NCBI GenBank assembly: GCA_050486105.1 | Contig: JBJHCR010000101.1 | Location: forward strand, 1-18,434 | Source: JAEXNA01 sp050486105 | GTDB lineage: Bacteria; Vulcanimicrobiota; Xenobia; Xenobiales; JADMJV01 | Direction: 5' to 3' | DNA: 18,434 bases | Shown: piece by piece, positions 15,928 to 18,434 of the stretch | Layout: every line of letters begins with the position of its first letter | Numbering within the stretch: the stretch's first letter is position 1 | Notes under the pieces: generated by a model | What the model saw: only the letters and a program-made list of their open reading frames with translations | What the model was told of the DNA's origin: nothing | The model's database searches: none | Made by a program: the position numbers and the translations under genes

Positions 15928-15949
15928 GGGCACCGAGCGCTCGGTGCCC
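15928..15949. terminator. Perfect 22-bp GC-rich palindrome, possible bidirectional terminator
   Basis: GGGCACCGAGC at 15928-15938 is followed immediately by its exact reverse complement GCTCGGTGCCC at 15939-15949. As RNA from either strand it can fold into a 9-pair stem (GGGCACCGA/TCGGTGCCC) with a GCGC loop. It lies 56 bases after the stop of the LpxB-like gene and 79 bases before the stop of the convergent gene at 16029, where a two-way terminator would be expected. No T-run follows on either side, so it would need to be a non-canonical or factor-dependent terminator; a protein-binding site is the alternative. Confidence 0.5.
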
Positions 15950-16028
15950 CCACACACGCCCACGAGGATGCCCGGCACCCGGCGGCTCCCCCTATTGCTC
16001 TTTCAAACCAAGAACCGAGGTCCCAACC

Positions 16029-16601
16029 CTATCTATTGGGGTCGGTGAAAAACTCCCGAGAGGAATTGAGACGCCCGTTGGCTTGTCTTAGATACTTCGT
16101 GGATTCCTCGAAAGCCTTAGCTTTGTCTGCGTCGATATCCGCGCCCACCGACTCCTTTAGGGACAAGGCCGATCGATATATCTCGCTGATGCCAGTCAGG
16201 GCATCCTTGTAATGCTTATCATAAGCCTTTGGAATGGTTCTCAGCTTGGCGCTCGACATCAGATCCCGGCACCGATTGAGAATCTCAGTCAAGTCTTGCT
16301 TGAACTCAGGGTAGTTTTCCGTCCCCTTCTTGGTTCTCTTCCTGATATCGTTGAGCTTGCCGACTTCGACCCGTGCTGGATCGACCACGTCGGCAAGGGC
16401 GGCCTTACGAAACGAGTTCAACTGAGGACCATCGGCCGAAGTCAAGTAGTTTAGACCCTCGTGAGGGTTCTCCAAATGTCTCCACTGGAAGAAGTTGAAA
16501 TAGTAAAACCCGATTCCACCGAAGAATAGGACTACAAGGAATAGGCAAGATCCAAAGGAGTTGCCTCTTGGCCGAGTGTGGGGAGCCTTCGCTTGTCTCA
16601 T
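16029..16601 (-). CDS. Hypothetical protein with N-terminal membrane anchor
   Basis: The 190-residue protein has a short basic N-terminus, a single hydrophobic segment at about 16-37 rich in Phe, Leu, Val and Gly, and a long mostly helical charged domain (about 45-190). The positive N-terminus suggests the N-in orientation, with the helical domain outside the cytoplasm. There is no lipobox or clear cleavage site, so it is likely an anchored membrane protein. It does not match a family I know. The start ATG has only AAGG directly in front, a poor ribosome binding site, and no better in-frame Met precedes the membrane segment. It converges with the glycan operon and diverges from the STAND ATPase gene with 141 bases between the starts, so the two may share a control region. 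Confidence 0.7.
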   Translation of the reverse strand: MRQAKAPHTRPRGNSFGSCLFLVVLFFGGIGFYYFNFFQWRHLENPHEGLNYLTSADGPQLNSFRKAALADVVDPARVEVGKLNDIRKRTKKGTENYPEFKQDLTEILNRCRDLMSSAKLRTIPKAYDKHYKDALTGISEIYRSALSLKESVGADIDADKAKAFEESTKYLRQANGRLNSSREFFTDPNR

Positions 16602-16742
16602 CCTTATCTATTCTTTAAAACCAGGGTGAATTCCCTTCTCTTCCAAAGGAGTTCGTCTTGGAGACCACAGTCCTACCGGTCCTTGAGGGCTATAGAACGA
16701 ATGCCCTGGACGCAGGGCCCACGCACCCAAAAGGAGAACCGC
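16602..16742. promoter_or_regulatory. Divergent intergenic region before the STAND ATPase gene
   Basis: This 141-base stretch separates divergent start codons at 16601 (leftward) and 16743 (rightward), so it should hold both promoters. An AT-rich patch at 16605-16620 lies next to the leftward start. I cannot point to convincing -35 and -10 boxes. Two purine-rich ribosome binding sites are visible for rightward translation: AAAGGAG at 16645-16651 before TTG 16658, and AAGGAG at 16731-16736 before TTG 16743. Confidence 0.4.
16731..16736 (+). promoter_or_regulatory. Ribosome binding site fixing the TTG start at 16743
   Basis: AAGGAG sits six bases before TTG 16743, an ideal spacing, whereas the nearby ATG at 16752 would be 15 bases away. 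The reading frame is open further upstream, so this site is what decides the start of the STAND ATPase gene. Confidence 0.7.
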
Positions 16743-18434
16743 TTGACCGACATGGAGATCGGCCTCACCGGACAGCCCTTGACAACGTCACTTCCTGGAG
16801 AGAAACCAGCTCCGCTCTACTACCTTTTGCAGCGATTGGAAAGAAGTAGAGAAAACGGCCGGCCCACCCTCCAGTCCATTCTGGATTGCCTAGAGTTCCT
16901 AGAGCGGTATTTCACAGGATATGCCGCCGGTCTCCTTCGAAAGCTCGAAGACACCTCGGAACTGTCAGCCCTGATTCATAATGCCAAAGAGGGTCCCGGT
17001 CTTCGTCGACTTTTGAAGTTCAGTTTCGAGCGGCTCTCTCGTTTTTCCGATAACGAGAATGTAATCGCCTTTCAAAGTTGTTTCTTCTTGCATGGGAAAC
17101 GCAGCTTGCCCATCCGTCACGCACGATGGCTCGGTCTAGCCCAATCCACCGAAGATCTGGAACTGTCTCCGCTTTCCAGCGAGCAGTCGTTCAGCTACTC
17201 GAGACTGCTAGAGACCCTCTCCGTGGGGCCGCATGACGAGGACTTCGAAGTGGCCGTGGGGGCCCTTCTGGAAGTCTTGCTGCATTGGCTGGAACACGCC
17301 TACAGCTTCTTCGCCGACCATAAGCAGTTTGCTCGTCTCGACGAGAGCGGTTGGCAATGCACTCTGCAACGAGGTGAGACCTTCGTTGAACTCAATCCCC
17401 CGCTCCCTTCTCGACTCATCCCCTTGGAAGCTCAAGCCCCAACGTCAGCCCCCCAGACCGAAGATGAGTATTTGCTTGAAGAAGCGCTGCCGTCTCCAGA
17501 CGTCTCTGACCTTGAAGTCGCTCCAACAGCGGCTGAGCAGGAAGAGCCGGATGAGCAGACGGTCGACGGAGACCATTCGGAAGACCTCCAGCCCGAGGAA
17601 CCCAAGACGGTGCAGATCTGGAGTACAGCTGAACTCAAGTCCTTTCAAAGCAGCCTGAGACAGCTTTACTCCGGCCTCGACCTTGAACGAGTGCCCAAAC
17701 AATACTTGAATTTGGCGGCACGATTCCTATCCTCGGTGAACTCAGGATACATTCTGATCGAGGGCAGTCAAGGGCGCGGCAAGACCTTGATGTGTCACGC
17801 CCTTCAGGAGCATTTTCTCGAGAGTGGCCTGGAGGTGACCCCGCTGCTCTTTTCGGTCAAGAACCAGTTCTATCCCGACCCCCACACTTTTCTCGAGCAA
17901 CTGAACGAGCACTTGCGGATCAGACCAGGTCAGGGCCAAAGAGCGTTCGAGGCTCTGGACCCACAAGTCATCCGAGATCTGAACCGAAGAACCACGGCCG
18001 ACGCTCGCTCAGCACGCTTTTCCGCGTACATGAGTGAACTGAGCCTCGTTAACGGGACGAGGATCGTGTTGATTCTCGACGGAATCGATGAAGGGACCCC
18101 CAGCCAGAGCAAAAGCGACAGCCTTTTCTCCTACTTGCCTCCAACGCTTCCAGACGGCGTCTATTTGGTGGTGGCCTACGACCCTGAGCGCTTCCGAGCC
18201 GGCGATCGGGACACCATTGTGGAAATCAAGAACGGTCCGTCCACCGAGTTGACCCTAACCCCCCACGACGGAAGCTATCGTGATCTCGTAGAGCGCTTTC
18301 TCAATCGAGCTGAGGAAACCCCGTTGAGTGAAGCTCTTCAGGAAACGATCATGCAGAAAGCCGCGGGCTCTCTCGCGGCCGCCCAGCATATGCTCGATGG
18401 TCTCAGATGTCAGCTTTTTGAAGGCCCTGAGGAC
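16743..18434 (+). CDS. STAND/NACHT-like P-loop ATPase, 3' end outside window
   Basis: From TTG 16743 the frame stays open for 564 codons to the window edge, so the C-terminus is missing. Residues 1-230 are an unrecognised, largely helical region: LYYLLQRLERS (25-35), a helix pair around 42-70, and a GETFVELNPPLPSRLIPLEA stretch at 211-230. Residues about 231-290 are an acidic Pro/Glu-rich linker. The ATPase follows: Walker A GSQGRGKT (341-348) after the strand GYILIE, and Walker B IVLILDGIDE (441-450), whose DGxDE form is typical of STAND NTPases including NACHT. LVVAYD (475-480) stands where a sensor strand is expected. Such proteins usually switch by ATP-driven oligomerisation, using a C-terminal repeat domain as sensor, which would lie beyond the window. 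Roles include antiphage defence and regulation; which applies here is unknown. Confidence 0.87.
   Translation, partial: MTDMEIGLTGQPLTTSLPGEKPAPLYYLLQRLERSRENGRPTLQSILDCLEFLERYFTGYAAGLLRKLEDTSELSALIHNAKEGPGLRRLLKFSFERLSRFSDNENVIAFQSCFFLHGKRSLPIRHARWLGLAQSTEDLELSPLSSEQSFSYSRLLETLSVGPHDEDFEVAVGALLEVLLHWLEHAYSFFADHKQFARLDESGWQCTLQRGETFVELNPPLPSRLIPLEAQAPTSAPQTEDEYLLEEALPSPDVSDLEVAPTAAEQEEPDEQTVDGDHSEDLQPEEPKTVQIWSTAELKSFQSSLRQLYSGLDLERVPKQYLNLAARFLSSVNSGYILIEGSQGRGKTLMCHALQEHFLESGLEVTPLLFSVKNQFYPDPHTFLEQLNEHLRIRPGQGQRAFEALDPQVIRDLNRRTTADARSARFSAYMSELSLVNGTRIVLILDGIDEGTPSQSKSDSLFSYLPPTLPDGVYLVVAYDPERFRAGDRDTIVEIKNGPSTELTLTPHDGSYRDLVERFLNRAEETPLSEALQETIMQKAAGSLAAAQHMLDGLRCQLFEGPED

Noticed and set aside
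17233..17658. 141-codon frame inside the STAND gene
   Set aside because: It is Ser/Arg/Lys-rich out-of-frame sequence within the continuous 564-codon STAND frame, with no good ribosome binding site.

Overview
The window reads as a bacterial chromosome segment from a diderm (outer-membrane) organism. It carries two adjacent genes for ADP-heptose synthesis, a heptosyltransferase of the lipopolysaccharide type, a protein related to lipid-A-disaccharide synthase, and a lipoprotein. Genes are densely packed, base composition is moderately GC-rich by eye, and GTG and TTG starts with stop/start overlaps are common. No rRNA, tRNA, IS element, integrase, CRISPR array or phage gene was seen. I cannot name the lineage. 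The LpxB-related protein resembles a version I associate with Cyanobacteria-like genomes, and together with the FHA, Ser/Thr kinase and STAND-type genes this suggests an uncultured environmental phylum; that is inference.

Left block (1-6376). Two genes of unknown function run leftward (1457-744, then 736-26). Diverging from them is a rightward operon: a helical protein of unknown function (1532), an FAD/NAD(P)H oxidoreductase of the CoA-disulfide reductase type (2308), a protein built of tandem FHA-like modules (3657), a membrane-anchored Ser/Thr kinase (5044) and a DUF2237 protein (6017). The FHA gene overlaps both the oxidoreductase gene and the kinase gene, so FHA protein and kinase are very likely one signalling unit.

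Middle (6390-7601). A leftward gene encodes a coiled-coil lipoprotein with a very acidic tail. It diverges from a small secreted protein with a Gly/Pro/aromatic tail.

Envelope glycan operon (7716-15872). Eight rightward genes follow: a SAM-dependent methyltransferase, two GT4-like glycosyltransferases, a GT9 heptosyltransferase, another GT4 glycosyltransferase, HldA-type heptose-7-phosphate kinase, HldC-type heptose-1-phosphate adenylyltransferase, and the LpxB-related glycosyltransferase. Most junctions overlap or have gaps of a few bases. HldA and HldC make the activated heptose, the GT9 enzyme probably transfers heptose, and the GT4 enzymes extend the core or another surface glycan. GmhA, GmhB and HldD are not in the window. 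A perfect 22-bp palindrome lies downstream, before a convergent gene.

Right end (16029-18434). A leftward membrane-anchored protein of unknown function diverges from a large rightward gene cut by the window end. From TTG 16743 this gene is open for 564 codons. It encodes a STAND/NACHT-like P-loop ATPase with an unrecognised helical N-terminal region and an acidic linker, and is the most interesting candidate for something undescribed.
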